From NCBI RefSeq assembly GCF_030325625.1, contig NZ_JACAIS010000001.1:558001-622000 (forward strand): a stretch of DNA of 64,000 nucleotides. Reading direction: 5' to 3'. Source of the stretch: Sphingobacterium sp. N143 (GTDB lineage: Bacteria; Bacteroidota; Bacteroidia; Sphingobacteriales; Sphingobacteriaceae). The notes beneath the pieces are model-generated. The model was not told where the DNA came from and did not search any database. It worked only from the letters and a program-made list of their open reading frames with translations. Position numbers and translations under genes: made by a program. Shown here piece by piece: positions 8,995-18,647 of the stretch; position 1 is the stretch's first letter, and the number at the start of each line of letters is the position of its first letter.

Positions 8995-9858
8995 TTATCT
9001 GTTGTCAATCTTATTAAATTGATTGCCATCCCATTGAAATTGTTCTTCTTTTTTTGAAATATTGTAGTTCGGATCCAGGGCATTGTCATCAATTACTTCG
9101 CCTTCTTCAATGTACTTATAGATGATCTGATTGTTTTTTTTGTGTTCCGATGGAAATAGGATTTTCTCGTCGTGATAAAAAACACCGGCATCAGCGATTG
9201 AATACCTGCTTGGGAGATCTATAAATTTTTCACCTGTCCATGCCACATAAGTAAAATCTGTCGGAATCCCACAGGCTTCAGCGATAAACTCAAAACGCAA
9301 AATCTGTTTTACATTTTTTAGCCCCATGGCAGGGAGGATTTTACTTTGGGTTGCCATTTGTCCCGAAAAGACAAAAGAAAATGAATGACTTGTTAAAAGC
9401 GTTCCTTCCTTATTCAGGCGTTTGATCGTGGTTAAGAAATAATCTGCTTCATGATCAGGTCGCTTGATAAAACGTTCGAAGCCATACATGTATACAAAAC
9501 CATCTGCATCAACCTGTTTTCCAAGAGCCAATAATCCAAGCCAAATAAAACCGCTTTTCTTTTCTCCATCTTTGGTATAGGTGACTTGGTACCAAGGAGC
9601 ATAAAAATTTTTAATCCGATTTCCTTTGAATGGTTCGCTACTGATCGTTAAACAATTTCCCAATGAAAGTGAATCTATTATTTGTCCCTGAAGGTTTGGT
9701 CGTGAGCGGATATAGGCCGTATTTGCAAAAATAGTTGCCTCGTGGCCCTTTTGAAGATTCCAAAGATTAAAATCATCATCAAAGGTAAGCTCATTCTGCG
9801 CTTTTGAAAAAGGAAGGAATGTACAGGTAAATATTGCGATAAGATAGACTACTTTCAT
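8995..9858 (-). CDS. Exported protein with SH3-like domain
   Basis: A 287-aa protein with a typical signal peptide (residues 1-20, cleavage after FSKA before QNEL). The N-terminal half contains a bacterial SH3-like segment: ATIFANTAYIRSRPNLQGQ, then a turn and KKSGFIWLGLLALG, as in SH3_3 domains that often bind the cell wall. The C-terminal half is not recognised. It probably sits in the periplasm or on the envelope and may be co-transcribed with the TPR gene. Confidence 0.7.
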   Translation of the reverse strand: MKVVYLIAIFTCTFLPFSKAQNELTFDDDFNLWNLQKGHEATIFANTAYIRSRPNLQGQIIDSLSLGNCLTISSEPFKGNRIKNFYAPWYQVTYTKDGEKKSGFIWLGLLALGKQVDADGFVYMYGFERFIKRPDHEADYFLTTIKRLNKEGTLLTSHSFSFVFSGQMATQSKILPAMGLKNVKQILRFEFIAEACGIPTDFTYVAWTGEKFIDLPSRYSIADAGVFYHDEKILFPSEHKKNNQIIYKYIEEGEVIDDNALDPNYNISKKEEQFQWDGNQFNKIDNR

Positions 9859-9877
9859 TTTTTACTGTTCTTTCCCA

Positions 9878-9885
9878 CAAAAATA
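9878..9885 (-). promoter_or_regulatory. -7 promoter element for the SH3-like gene
   Basis: The minus strand reads TATTTTTG, a full TAnnTTTG match, 19 bases before the ATG at 9858. No convincing -33 element is seen at the expected spacing. The rest of 9886-10034 shows nothing recognisable. Confidence 0.45.
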
Positions 9886-10034
9886 GATGATTTTTAGGGG
9901 AAGCTTATCACTGGTTTCAGGTATTTTTTTGGTGAAGTTAGGGGGGGAGCAGCGATAGGAGCTGACCGTATTTCGGCTGAGTGCCATACATTGTTCTTTG
10001 AATATTGCGCGCTGCTGAACGGCAAGTTGGCGAA

Positions 10035-10889
10035 TTATGCTGTATGCAGTGTATTCATATAATTCTCACGGAATGCCTTGGGACTAAGCCCCCTTTTTTG
10101 CTTGAAAAATTTATTGAGGTGACTTTCATCCGTAAAGCCTAATTCAGCAACAATTTCATTGATACGTTTGTCGCTATGTTTTAGCCGGTATTCAATCAAG
10201 GCTAATTTGTAGGTACTGATATAAGATTGTAATGTCTCGCCGCTATGCTTTTTAAAATAACGGCCCAAATAATTTTCTGAGACTCCAAATTGCTGACAGA
10301 TGGCTTCAGCTCGAAGCTTTTCCGGTTCATAGATGTTGGCCTGGATATAACTAAGTATAGAAACGATTTTTTCTTCAGTTGTTTCACTTATTTTTTGAGG
10401 CATATATTTCGCAATATTTCTGGCTACAATGATAATCAAGGTGTTGACAAGTTGCTGGGTGATTTCATTATGGTAAAGGTCTTTGTTTTCGGTTTCCCTT
10501 ATCAGTGCCTCTATGATAGGGTGGACAAGAGCTTTATCTGTTTGATTTTTTAAAAGGCAAGTGGGCTGGTGGTTGGCATTGTGCAAAATAAATTCCAACC
10601 GCTGGATGTTTTCCGTTTGGAGCGCTTTTGATTTGATGTAAATATTATTGAAACGCAGGATAAAGGATTGTGTCGTGGTAGCTACATCGAACCAATGATA
10701 ATCTTGCGGTGCAATCAAAAAGAGCTGTCCCGGTTTATAGTTTAACTGATGCATGTTAATATACTGTTTTCCGGTACCGGAAACAATATAAACGAGCTCA
10801 AAAAATGAATGCTGATGGCAGGGTTTTGGGCATACATCGAATGTTTGCTGTACTATTTCAAACGGTACATATAAATGCTCTCTTCTCAT
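10035..10889 (-). CDS. AraC-family transcriptional regulator
   Basis: A 284-aa regulator. Residues ~5-100 form a cupin-like sensing domain (HQHSFFELVYIVSGTGKQYI, PGQLFLIAPQDYHWF). The last 100 residues hold the two helix-turn-helix motifs of the AraC family (AEAICQQFGVSENYLGRYFK and INEIVAELGFTDESHLNKFF, then KQKRGLSPKAFREN). The ATG at 10889 is chosen because the upstream extension to 10922 is outside the domain. It is divergent from the MFS exporter gene, 122 bases between starts, so it likely controls that gene. Confidence 0.9.
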   Translation of the reverse strand: MRREHLYVPFEIVQQTFDVCPKPCHQHSFFELVYIVSGTGKQYINMHQLNYKPGQLFLIAPQDYHWFDVATTTQSFILRFNNIYIKSKALQTENIQRLEFILHNANHQPTCLLKNQTDKALVHPIIEALIRETENKDLYHNEITQQLVNTLIIIVARNIAKYMPQKISETTEEKIVSILSYIQANIYEPEKLRAEAICQQFGVSENYLGRYFKKHSGETLQSYISTYKLALIEYRLKHSDKRINEIVAELGFTDESHLNKFFKQKRGLSPKAFRENYMNTLHTA

Positions 10890-11011
10890 GATCCTTTTAG
10901 TTGAATTTAAATAAAAAATCAAATTGATATAAATATACCATTTTAAGGAAAATATGTACAGATATTTTTATTTTTTTATGTAGAATTTTGTGTTATTAAA
11001 TCGTTTGTTAT

Positions 11012-12259
11012 ATGAAAAATCTTCGGCAAGAAAATATTAATATCAGTACGGTACTTGCTTTTGCATTGGTTCCGATCTCAGGGTTTGCCATTGATGTATA
11101 TATTCCATCCTTTCCACAAATGGCCATGGACCTCAATACTTCAGCCTCCAATATTAAACTCACTATGACAATTTTTTTGCTCAGTTATGGTATTTCGCAA
11201 TTGTTTGTGGGGAGTATTTTGGATAGCTTCGGGCGTTATAAAATAAACCTTGTTTCATTATTGGTGTTTACGTTAAGCTGTATTGGTATCATATTTTCCC
11301 AAGATATCTCCCTGATATTTTTGCTTAGGTTTATCCAGGGAATTGCAATTTCATTCATTGTTGTCAGTAAACGTGTATTTCTGGTGGATGTGTATACAGG
11401 TGAAAAAAGAAAACATTATACCAGTATGTTGACCATAGTCTGGTCTATTGCACCTATTGTTGCCCCTTTTCTTGGGGGGTATCTACAGCATAGTTTTAGC
11501 TGGAGGTCCAATTTTTATTTTCTGGCATTATATGGTTTTGTCATGTTGCTCCTTGAGCTTAAATTCAGTGGGGAGACCATTCAAGAAAGGAAGAGTTTTC
11601 AGCTGAAAAGCATTTTCGATGTGTATAAGAAAATGCTTTCTACAAAAGAGTTTAGCTTAGGGATATTGGTGCTTGGACTAAGCTATGCTATGGTCATGAT
11701 CTTTGGTATGAGCATACCGTTCATTGTGGAGCATAAATTTCAATTATCATCCGTGGTGTCGGGATACAGTGCTTTAGCTTCGGGTATTGCCATATTTTTT
11801 GGAGGTCTTTTTAGTCGGTATTTAATCAATAGATCGTTTCATAAAAAATTGAAGTTGGCAAACTTATCACAGATCCTGGTTGCGTTGATCATGTTCATGA
11901 CCGCTGGTTTTTTTCATGAACTGCTGCCCATTGTCATATTTGCGATGTTACTCCACTTCTGGCAGGGCTTTACGTACAACATCTATTTCACTTATTCATT
12001 AACAAGATTTCCTGAATATGCCGCTACTGCCGGGGGATTAGCGAGTGGAGGATCATATATTGTTTTTTCTATAGCCAGTTTTTCGATTTCCAACACCATT
12101 AATATAGGGGATCAACAGACACTTTCAGTTTCCTACCTGATCCTTCTGCTATTGATCGCAACCATACTCCTAGTTATTCGGAGGCCCAGTTGGAAACGCA
12201 ATGTAAAGGCTGCTGATACGTTGATTCCAAGAACTGCCCCATGTCGATCCAACAGTTGA
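11012..12259 (+). CDS. MFS multidrug exporter, Bcr/CflA-like
   Basis: A 415-aa inner-membrane transporter with about twelve hydrophobic segments. Family features are the TM1 motif VPISGFAIDVYIPSFPQMA, the A-motif GSILDSFGRYKINL, and TM4-5 region RVFLVDVYTGEKRKH with IAPIVAPFLGGYLQ. Members of this group export antibiotics or small metabolites with proton antiport. It pairs with the divergent AraC regulator. The substrate is unknown. Confidence 0.87.
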   Translation: MKNLRQENINISTVLAFALVPISGFAIDVYIPSFPQMAMDLNTSASNIKLTMTIFLLSYGISQLFVGSILDSFGRYKINLVSLLVFTLSCIGIIFSQDISLIFLLRFIQGIAISFIVVSKRVFLVDVYTGEKRKHYTSMLTIVWSIAPIVAPFLGGYLQHSFSWRSNFYFLALYGFVMLLLELKFSGETIQERKSFQLKSIFDVYKKMLSTKEFSLGILVLGLSYAMVMIFGMSIPFIVEHKFQLSSVVSGYSALASGIAIFFGGLFSRYLINRSFHKKLKLANLSQILVALIMFMTAGFFHELLPIVIFAMLLHFWQGFTYNIYFTYSLTRFPEYAATAGGLASGGSYIVFSIASFSISNTINIGDQQTLSVSYLILLLLIATILLVIRRPSWKRNVKAADTLIPRTAPCRSNS

Positions 12260-12330
12260 TCTTGTCAGAAAATGGCCTTTTGAAAGTTATCTGAATGAGC
12301 ACACAAATTGATGTTGAGCTGATCAAAAAA

Positions 12331-12358
12331 AAAGCTATCTGAATGTTCAGATAGCTTT
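12331..12358. terminator. Bidirectional terminator hairpin
   Basis: A 13-bp perfect inverted repeat (12331-12343 with 12346-12358) preceded by a run of A and followed by T-rich sequence. It lies after the MFS gene on the plus strand and immediately after the tRNA-Ser gene on the minus strand. Confidence 0.75.
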
Positions 12359-12366
12359 CATTGTCT

Positions 12367-12456
12367 TGGCGGAAGAGGCGGGATTCGAACCCGCGGTACC
12401 GTTTCCAGTACGACAGTTTAGCAAACTGTTCCTTTCGGCCACTCAGGCACCCTTCC
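12367..12456 (-). tRNA. tRNA-Ser (anticodon GCU)
   Basis: The minus strand folds into a 90-nt tRNA with long variable arm. The acceptor arm is GGAAGGG paired with CTCTTCC, followed by discriminator G and an encoded CCA. The anticodon stem is ACAGT/ACTGT around the loop TTGCTAA, giving anticodon GCT. The T arm GCGGGTTCGAATCCCGC is intact. It reads AGC/AGU serine codons. Confidence 0.95.
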
Positions 12457-12583
12457 GTGTTTTGACATTGCAAACATAAGGCAATTATTTGATTCTGCAA
12501 AGTCTAAATATTAAAAAAAATACAAAAAAAACATAACGTTTCAATAAGCATTTGAATTTCAATTTGTTGTTTGAGAGTTAAAA

Positions 12584-14701
12584 TTACAATGTTTTTTTGC
12601 TCAAATCGTAATCTACCCGGACGTGATAGATGCTTTTCAACATGGATTTGAAAATAACTGCTGATTCGGTGATATCTTTTAGGGTAATATTACTATTATT
12701 GAATTGTCCTCGCATCAATTTATGTTCAATGATTTTATCCACCAGATTGTTTATCGATTCCTCTGAAGGCTCTTTCAGCGCTCTGGATGCCGCCTCAACT
12801 GAATCGGCCATCATTAATACCGCCGTTTCTTTGGAAAAAGGAATAGGGCCAGGATAAGTAAATAATGATTCATCCACAAGTTTGTCAGGGTTGTTTTTGA
12901 CAAAAAGATTGTAGAAATAATCCACGCGGGTTGTTCCATGATGCGTACGGATAAAATCAAGGATAACTTCAGGTAGCTGATGTTTTTTTGCGATATCAAC
13001 ACCCTTTATCACATGGGAGATGATAACTTGTGCACTTTGTTCTGGGGAAAGCTCATCATGTGGATTCTTTTCTGTCTTTTGGTTCTCAATAAAAAACTGT
13101 GGATTGGTCAATTTTCCGATATCATGATAGAGCGCTCCTGCGCGTACAAGCAGGGGATTGCCTCCAATTTTATAGATGGCAGCCTCCGCCAGATTGGCGA
13201 CCTGTAAAGAATGCTGAAAGGTCCCCGGCGCTTTGAAAGATAGCTCCCGTAATAATTTGGAGTTACTATTGGTCAGTTCCATTAATGTAAGGTCTGAGAC
13301 AATTCCAAAAAGTTTTTCGAAAGCATAGATCATGGGGTAGGCCAGCAAAGTGATCATCACACTGACAAAGAAGGGTAGGAGATCTGACCAATATATGATA
13401 TCTATTGAGCCATTCCGGGTAATAACGAGTCCAATATAGGCAATCCAGTATGTCGCCAGGATAATGGCTGAGGAAACAAATAGCTGCTCCCGCTTTACCA
13501 GTGTCTTGATGCTATAGATCGCAACAATTCCAGCGATAAATTGTAAAAAGACAAATTCAAAGCTATTTGGGACAAAAAGTCCGGCCAACAGGACCATTAA
13601 AAGATGAATGTTCAAAGCCACCCGCGTATCAAACAAAATACGGATGATAATGGGGACAGCGCAAAAAGGAATGTAATATAAATTTGGTATCTTAATTTTT
13701 ATGGCCCAGGAAAGTACGCCCAACATACCTATGATGACAATCATGATGATCATCAATAACCGGTTATTGAAATAAATATCCTTGCGGAACAGAAAAAGGA
13801 ACACCATTAGAATGGAGAGTGCAAGTGAGATGATGAGAAATTGCCCAAGCGTAACATAACTCTGATTACCACTTATTTTTCCTTCATCCTCATAGACTCT
13901 TTTTAACGATTCAAGTTTTTGGTAAGTTTCATTGGAAATAATTTTGTCCTTTTCAGCTATAAGTTCACCTTTTTGAACCACACCACGGGTTGCGGATATA
14001 TTAGTAATTGCATTTTGTTCTAATGCTTCAGTCTGCTGATCATTATAAATATAGTTTATGGTAATATAATTCTTCAAAGTCTCTTGTAGCCAGCCTTTTT
14101 GCTTAATCTTGGTCAATTTAGGCATTAGGTCATCCATATAGCCGTAGGAACTTTCAATGGTATAGCAATCAGCCGTGTTTTTTTGTGTCGCTACTTTATC
14201 TTGGATGAGCGTAAAATTATAATGCCTGGATGCCGGAGATTTATCATTATTGCGGTTCTGAAATCTATTATTGAGCGAAAGTATCCCTTTGCCATAGAGA
14301 TGATTCAGTATGGCGTTTCCTGCACTTCGGTAATCAGCGATGTCCTCATGTGTGGTGTCAAGCTTACTGCTTTGCCATTTTTCAGAGAGATCTGTATTAA
14401 ATTGGTCAATCTGTTCCTTGCTGGTGGTTGTATTTGCATTATAAATAGGTTGGATCGTATTCAGGATGCTTTTTTTGTCAGCATTCAGTTCTTCCTGCGT
14501 TTTAAGGATCGCGAAATTGTAAGGTGATATTAAATTCTCATGATTCCAGACTTTCCCTTTTTGAAATTCATATCGGAAACGGGGTTGTTTGGGAAGAAAA
14601 ATACAGATCAATATGATGGTGATGAGTATTAACCCAATTTTTCGAATGAGATTTTCTGTCGTATTTAATTCTCTTTTATATTTAATTTTTAATCTTCCCA
14701 C
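12584..14701 (-). CDS. 7TM-HD family phosphohydrolase (PgpH-like c-di-AMP phosphodiesterase)
   Basis: A 705-aa membrane protein. Order of domains: one N-terminal transmembrane helix (ending IFLPKQPRF), a large periplasmic 7TMR-HDED domain, a block of about seven transmembrane helices, and a cytosolic HD domain with HSLQVANLAEAA, AGALYHDIGKL, IISHVIKGVD and RTHHGTTRVDYFY. The family hydrolyses cyclic di-AMP in Firmicutes; the same function here is inference. The start is GTG at 14701 (GTG GGA AGA), supported by a -7 promoter match 27 bases upstream. Confidence 0.88.
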   Translation of the reverse strand: MGRLKIKYKRELNTTENLIRKIGLILITIILICIFLPKQPRFRYEFQKGKVWNHENLISPYNFAILKTQEELNADKKSILNTIQPIYNANTTTSKEQIDQFNTDLSEKWQSSKLDTTHEDIADYRSAGNAILNHLYGKGILSLNNRFQNRNNDKSPASRHYNFTLIQDKVATQKNTADCYTIESSYGYMDDLMPKLTKIKQKGWLQETLKNYITINYIYNDQQTEALEQNAITNISATRGVVQKGELIAEKDKIISNETYQKLESLKRVYEDEGKISGNQSYVTLGQFLIISLALSILMVFLFLFRKDIYFNNRLLMIIMIVIIGMLGVLSWAIKIKIPNLYYIPFCAVPIIIRILFDTRVALNIHLLMVLLAGLFVPNSFEFVFLQFIAGIVAIYSIKTLVKREQLFVSSAIILATYWIAYIGLVITRNGSIDIIYWSDLLPFFVSVMITLLAYPMIYAFEKLFGIVSDLTLMELTNSNSKLLRELSFKAPGTFQHSLQVANLAEAAIYKIGGNPLLVRAGALYHDIGKLTNPQFFIENQKTEKNPHDELSPEQSAQVIISHVIKGVDIAKKHQLPEVILDFIRTHHGTTRVDYFYNLFVKNNPDKLVDESLFTYPGPIPFSKETAVLMMADSVEAASRALKEPSEESINNLVDKIIEHKLMRGQFNNSNITLKDITESAVIFKSMLKSIYHVRVDYDLSKKTL

Positions 14702-14728
14702 TGTTAACGCTGTTTTTTGTTAATGATA

Positions 14729-14736
14729 CAAATGTA
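14729..14736 (-). promoter_or_regulatory. -7 promoter element for the 7TM-HD gene
   Basis: The minus strand reads TACATTTG, a full TAnnTTTG match, 27 bases before the GTG start. It lies back to back with the rpe promoter. Confidence 0.45.
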
Positions 14737-14800
14737 GTTATAATTTATTTTTATAGCTTCTGGTCCATACGGTTCGATTTGTATTAAATGTAAGGAATAC

Positions 14801-14831
14801 TGTGCTGAACAAAAAATACTTGTTATCTTTG
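14801..14831 (+). promoter_or_regulatory. Bacteroidota-type promoter of rpe
   Basis: The -7 element TATCTTTG at 14824-14831 matches TAnnTTTG, and TGTG at 14801-14804 stands 19 bases upstream as a -33 element. The ATG at 14847 follows 15 bases later. This rules out the longer in-frame start at 14802, which would lie inside the promoter. Confidence 0.65.
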
Positions 14832-14846
14832 CAAAAAAAATACGAC

Positions 14847-15527
14847 ATGTCGACAAAATCACATCTCATTGCGCCATCCGTTCTTGCTGCTGACTTTGCC
14901 CACTTACATGATGATATCATGATGGTAAACAACAGTAAGGCCGATTGGTTTCATATTGATATTATGGACGGGGTTTTTGTGCCCAATATCTCATTTGGAT
15001 TCCCTGTTATGCAAGCCATCGCAAAATATGCTACAAAACCTTTAGATGTACATTTGATGATTGTCGATCCAGATAGATACCTTCAAACATGTAAAGATGC
15101 CGGAGCAGAGGTGATTACTGTGCACTATGAAGCTTGTACCCACCTACACCGTACACTTGCAGCTATCAAGGAGCTGGGCTGTAAAGCAGGCGTAGCCTTA
15201 AATCCACATACACCGGTATCTTTATTAAAGGACGTATTGGCTGACCTGGACCTCGTTTGCCTAATGTCTGTCAATCCGGGTTTTGGTGGCCAAAAGTTTA
15301 TTCCGAACACCTATGCTAAAGTTCAGGAATTAAGAGCGATGGCCATTGGCGTGAATGATAATCTGCTGATTGAAATTGATGGCGGAGTAACCACTGCGAA
15401 TGCGACCCAACTGTTACATGCTGGGGCTGACGTATTAGTAGCAGGCTCTTTTGTTTTTAATGCCGATGATCCCTTGCAGACCGTGCAGTCATTGAAAGAT
15501 ATTGATATAAACGTACAGACCCTATAA
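14847..15527 (+). CDS. rpe: Ribulose-phosphate 3-epimerase
   Basis: A 226-aa TIM-barrel enzyme interconverting ribulose-5-phosphate and xylulose-5-phosphate in the pentose phosphate pathway. Family motifs are IAPSVLAADFAHL, WFHIDIMDGVFVPNISFG (metal ligands H and D), LDVHLMI, VCLMSVNPGFGGQKF and IEIDGGV with the late GADVLVAGS phosphate site. It stands alone between its own promoter and a strong terminator. Confidence 0.97.
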   Translation: MSTKSHLIAPSVLAADFAHLHDDIMMVNNSKADWFHIDIMDGVFVPNISFGFPVMQAIAKYATKPLDVHLMIVDPDRYLQTCKDAGAEVITVHYEACTHLHRTLAAIKELGCKAGVALNPHTPVSLLKDVLADLDLVCLMSVNPGFGGQKFIPNTYAKVQELRAMAIGVNDNLLIEIDGGVTTANATQLLHAGADVLVAGSFVFNADDPLQTVQSLKDIDINVQTL

Positions 15528-15530
15528 GAG

Positions 15531-15567
15531 AAAGAGGTGATTTATTTAATAAATCACCTCTTTTTTT
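15531..15567 (+). terminator. Intrinsic terminator of rpe
   Basis: Stem 15531-15543 with 15551-15563 (AAAGAGGTGATTT and its complement) followed by seven T at 15561-15567, starting 4 bases after the rpe stop. Confidence 0.9.
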
Positions 15568-15691
15568 ACCCCTAGCCCAACAAAAATAGACAGTTTTGAA
15601 AAGAAATGGCAGGATTGGATGCTTATTGTTTAGATTAATTCCAAATTGACTTAAATAAATGGAATGCATACATTTAAAATTTGAATTTCGC

Positions 15692-15699
15692 TATTTTTG
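15692..15699 (+). promoter_or_regulatory. -7 element candidate upstream of acnB
   Basis: TATTTTTG matches TAnnTTTG, but no -33 element stands at the right distance. It lies 130 bases before the acnB start, implying a leader of about 120 bases. In that leader an ATG at 15761 opens a seven-codon frame (MVAIEDV) that stops at 15784; whether it is translated is unknown. The rest of 15568-15829 shows nothing recognisable. Confidence 0.4.
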
Positions 15700-15829
15700 T
15701 GTTCAGTGAAAATATTGGTTTATGCCGAATTAAACCAATAAAAATAAATTAATTACAGACATGGTGGCCATAGAAGATGTGTAAGTATATTTTTTCGAAT
15801 CCACCCTTAAAATAGAAAGATTGATACCT

Positions 15830-18592
15830 ATGAGTATTTACAACGATTACGTACAAGAGGTTGTAGAACGAAAAGGCCAGGGATTACATCCTAAGCCGAT
15901 TGATGGAGCGGAGTTACTGAGTGAAGTAATTGCCCAAATTAAAGATGTAGACAATGCAAATAGAGAGGAATCTTTACGATTGTTTATTTATAATACTTTG
16001 CCAGGTACCGCACCTGCTGCTGTAGTGAAAGCGCAGTTCCTAAAAGAAATTATCTTAGGTGAATCAGTTGTTGCTGAGATTACACCTAAGTTTGCCTTTG
16101 AATTATTATCGCATATGAAGGGGGGACCTTCTATTGATGTGTTATTGGATTTAGCTTTAGGTGCTGATATTCATATTGCTGAACAAGCAGCTGAGGTGCT
16201 TAAAACACAGGTTTTCCTATATGATGCTGATACCGCTCGTTTAAAGGAAGCTTTCGAAAAAGGGAATGCTATAGCTACAGGTATTTTGGAGAGTTATGCA
16301 AAAGCTGAGTTTTTTACTAAACTTCCTGAAGTCGCTGAAGAAATTCAAGTGGTTACTTTCATCGCAGGTGAAGGTGACATCTCTACTGACCTATTATCTC
16401 CGGGTAATCAGGCGCACTCACGTTCGGATCGTGAGCTACATGGTAAATGTATGATCACACCGGAAGCACAACAACAAATCCGTGAATTGCAGGCACAACA
16501 TCCTGGTAAAAGCGTGATGTTGATCGCTGAAAAGGGGACAATGGGTGTTGGCTCATCACGTATGTCAGGTGTGAACAATGTAGCCTTGTGGACTGGTAAA
16601 CAGGCGAGCCCTTATGTTCCTTTTGTAAATATCGCTCCAATCGTTGGCGGTACTAACGGTATTTCTCCGATTTTCTTGACTACAGTGGATGTTACCGGTG
16701 GTATCGGTATTGACCTAAAAAACTGGGTGAAGAAAGTTGATGAAAATGGACATGTTGTACGTAATGAAAAAGATGAGCCAATTTTAGAAGAAGTCTATTC
16801 AGTAGCGACAGGTACGGTATTAACTATTAATACGAAAACCAAGAAACTATACAATGGTGATCAAGAGTTAATTGATATTTCAAAAGCATTGACACCTCAA
16901 AAAATGGAATTTATCAAAGCGGGTGGTTCATATGCCATTGTATTTGGTAAAAAAATCCAAACATTCGCTGCACAGACTTTAGGGGTTCAGGCACCTGTAG
17001 TATTTGCTCCTTCAAAAGAAATTACCATTGAAGGGCAAGGGTTGACAGCAGTCGAAAAAATCTTCAATAAAAATGCAGTTGGCGTTACTCCAGGTAAAGT
17101 ATTGCATGCTGGATCAGATGTTCGTGTTAAAGTGAACATTGTTGGTTCGCAGGATACCACAGGTTTGATGACCGCACAGGAGTTAGAGGCAATGGCGGCT
17201 ACAGTAATCGCTCCTACGGTTGACGGGGCCTACCAATCAGGTTGCCATACGGCATCTGTATGGGATAAGAAAGCACAAGCCAATATTCCAAAATTGATGA
17301 AGTTTATGAATGACTTTGGTTTGATCACGGCACGTGACCCTAAAGGAGTTTATCATTCCATGACTGATGTTATCCATAAAGTATTAAACGATATTACGAT
17401 TGATGAGTGGGCAATTATTATCGGTGGTGACTCACATACACGTATGTCAAAAGGGGTTGCTTTCGGTGCTGATTCCGGTACTGTTGCTTTAGCCTTAGCT
17501 ACCGGAGAAGCTTCAATGCCAATTCCTGAATCAGTAAAAGTTACCTTTAAAGGCAGCATGAAAGAGCATATGGATTTCCGTGATGTGGTACATGCTACCC
17601 AGGCGCAAATGTTGCAACAATTTGCCGGTGAAAACGTGTTCCAAGGTAGAATCATTGAAGTCCATATCGGTACACTTCTTGCCGATCAGGCATTTACATT
17701 TACTGATTGGACAGCAGAGATGAAAGCGAAGGCCTCTATCTGTATTTCACAGGACAATACGCTGATCGAATCGTTGGAGATTGCTAAAAGCCGTATCCAG
17801 ATCATGATTGATAAGGGGATGGAAAACAAGAACAACGTTTTGCATGGTTTAATTGAAAAAGCCAACAAGCGTATCGAAGAAATTAAATCGGGTGCAAAAC
17901 CAGCTTTGGCTCCAGATGTGAATGCCAAATACTATGCTGAAGTAGTCATTGATTTGGATATCATTGAAGAGCCTATGATTGCCGATCCCGATGTCAATAA
18001 TGAAGATGTTTCCAAACGATATACACACGATACTATTCGCGATTTGACCTACTACGGCGGCAATAAAAAAGTAGACTTAGGTTTTGTCGGTTCATGTATG
18101 GTGCATAAAGACGATTTAAAAATCGTTTCAAAAATGTTGAAAAACATTGAAGAGCAAAAAGGTGTTGTCACTTTTGAAGCACCGCTGGTTGTTGCTGCTC
18201 CAACTTACAATATTATCGATGAGCTGAAGGCAGAAGGGGATTGGGAATTCTTGCAAAAGTATTCAGGTTTTGAATTTAGTGATGCGCTACCAAAAAGCAC
18301 AGCGCGGACTGAATATGAAAATATTATGTATTTAGAGCGTCCAGGTTGTAACTTGTGTATGGGTAATCAGGAGAAAGCTGCAAAAGGAGATACGGTAATG
18401 GCTACCTCGACCCGTTTATTTCAGGGACGTGTTGTTGAAGATAGAGATGGCAAAAAAGGTGAGTCTTTGCTTGCTTCGACACCTGTTGTCGTGCTGTCAG
18501 CTATTTTAGGGCGCATTCCTAATATTGATGAATATAAAGCAGCTGTTAAAGGGATCAACCTAACTAAATTTGCACCTATTTCGACAAAGTAA
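15830..18592 (+). CDS. acnB: Aconitate hydratase B (aconitase 2 / 2-methylisocitrate dehydratase)
   Basis: A 920-aa [4Fe-4S] enzyme of the TCA cycle, close to the usual AcnB length. The first ~160 residues are the AcnB-specific HEAT-like domain (TLPGTAPAAVVKAQFLKE, HMKGGPSIDVLLDLALG). The swivel domain follows (GVGSSRMSGVNNVALW), then the catalytic core with IGGDSHTRMSKG. Cluster cysteines are seen in VGSCMVHKDD and PGCNLCMGNQE. The ATG at 15830 (MSIYNDY) is preferred to an in-frame TTG at 15821. A second, unrelated-type aconitase follows after 55 bases without terminator. Confidence 0.95.
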   Translation: MSIYNDYVQEVVERKGQGLHPKPIDGAELLSEVIAQIKDVDNANREESLRLFIYNTLPGTAPAAVVKAQFLKEIILGESVVAEITPKFAFELLSHMKGGPSIDVLLDLALGADIHIAEQAAEVLKTQVFLYDADTARLKEAFEKGNAIATGILESYAKAEFFTKLPEVAEEIQVVTFIAGEGDISTDLLSPGNQAHSRSDRELHGKCMITPEAQQQIRELQAQHPGKSVMLIAEKGTMGVGSSRMSGVNNVALWTGKQASPYVPFVNIAPIVGGTNGISPIFLTTVDVTGGIGIDLKNWVKKVDENGHVVRNEKDEPILEEVYSVATGTVLTINTKTKKLYNGDQELIDISKALTPQKMEFIKAGGSYAIVFGKKIQTFAAQTLGVQAPVVFAPSKEITIEGQGLTAVEKIFNKNAVGVTPGKVLHAGSDVRVKVNIVGSQDTTGLMTAQELEAMAATVIAPTVDGAYQSGCHTASVWDKKAQANIPKLMKFMNDFGLITARDPKGVYHSMTDVIHKVLNDITIDEWAIIIGGDSHTRMSKGVAFGADSGTVALALATGEASMPIPESVKVTFKGSMKEHMDFRDVVHATQAQMLQQFAGENVFQGRIIEVHIGTLLADQAFTFTDWTAEMKAKASICISQDNTLIESLEIAKSRIQIMIDKGMENKNNVLHGLIEKANKRIEEIKSGAKPALAPDVNAKYYAEVVIDLDIIEEPMIADPDVNNEDVSKRYTHDTIRDLTYYGGNKKVDLGFVGSCMVHKDDLKIVSKMLKNIEEQKGVVTFEAPLVVAAPTYNIIDELKAEGDWEFLQKYSGFEFSDALPKSTARTEYENIMYLERPGCNLCMGNQEKAAKGDTVMATSTRLFQGRVVEDRDGKKGESLLASTPVVVLSAILGRIPNIDEYKAAVKGINLTKFAPISTK

Positions 18593-18647
18593 AAAAAGCT
18601 TATATTTACAGGTTAGTAATTGATTAAATAACATAAATTAGAGAGAT

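Noticed and set aside
12174..12500. 108-codon frame on the minus strand
   Set aside because: It spans the MFS 3' end, a terminator and the tRNA-Ser gene, so it cannot be a real protein gene.
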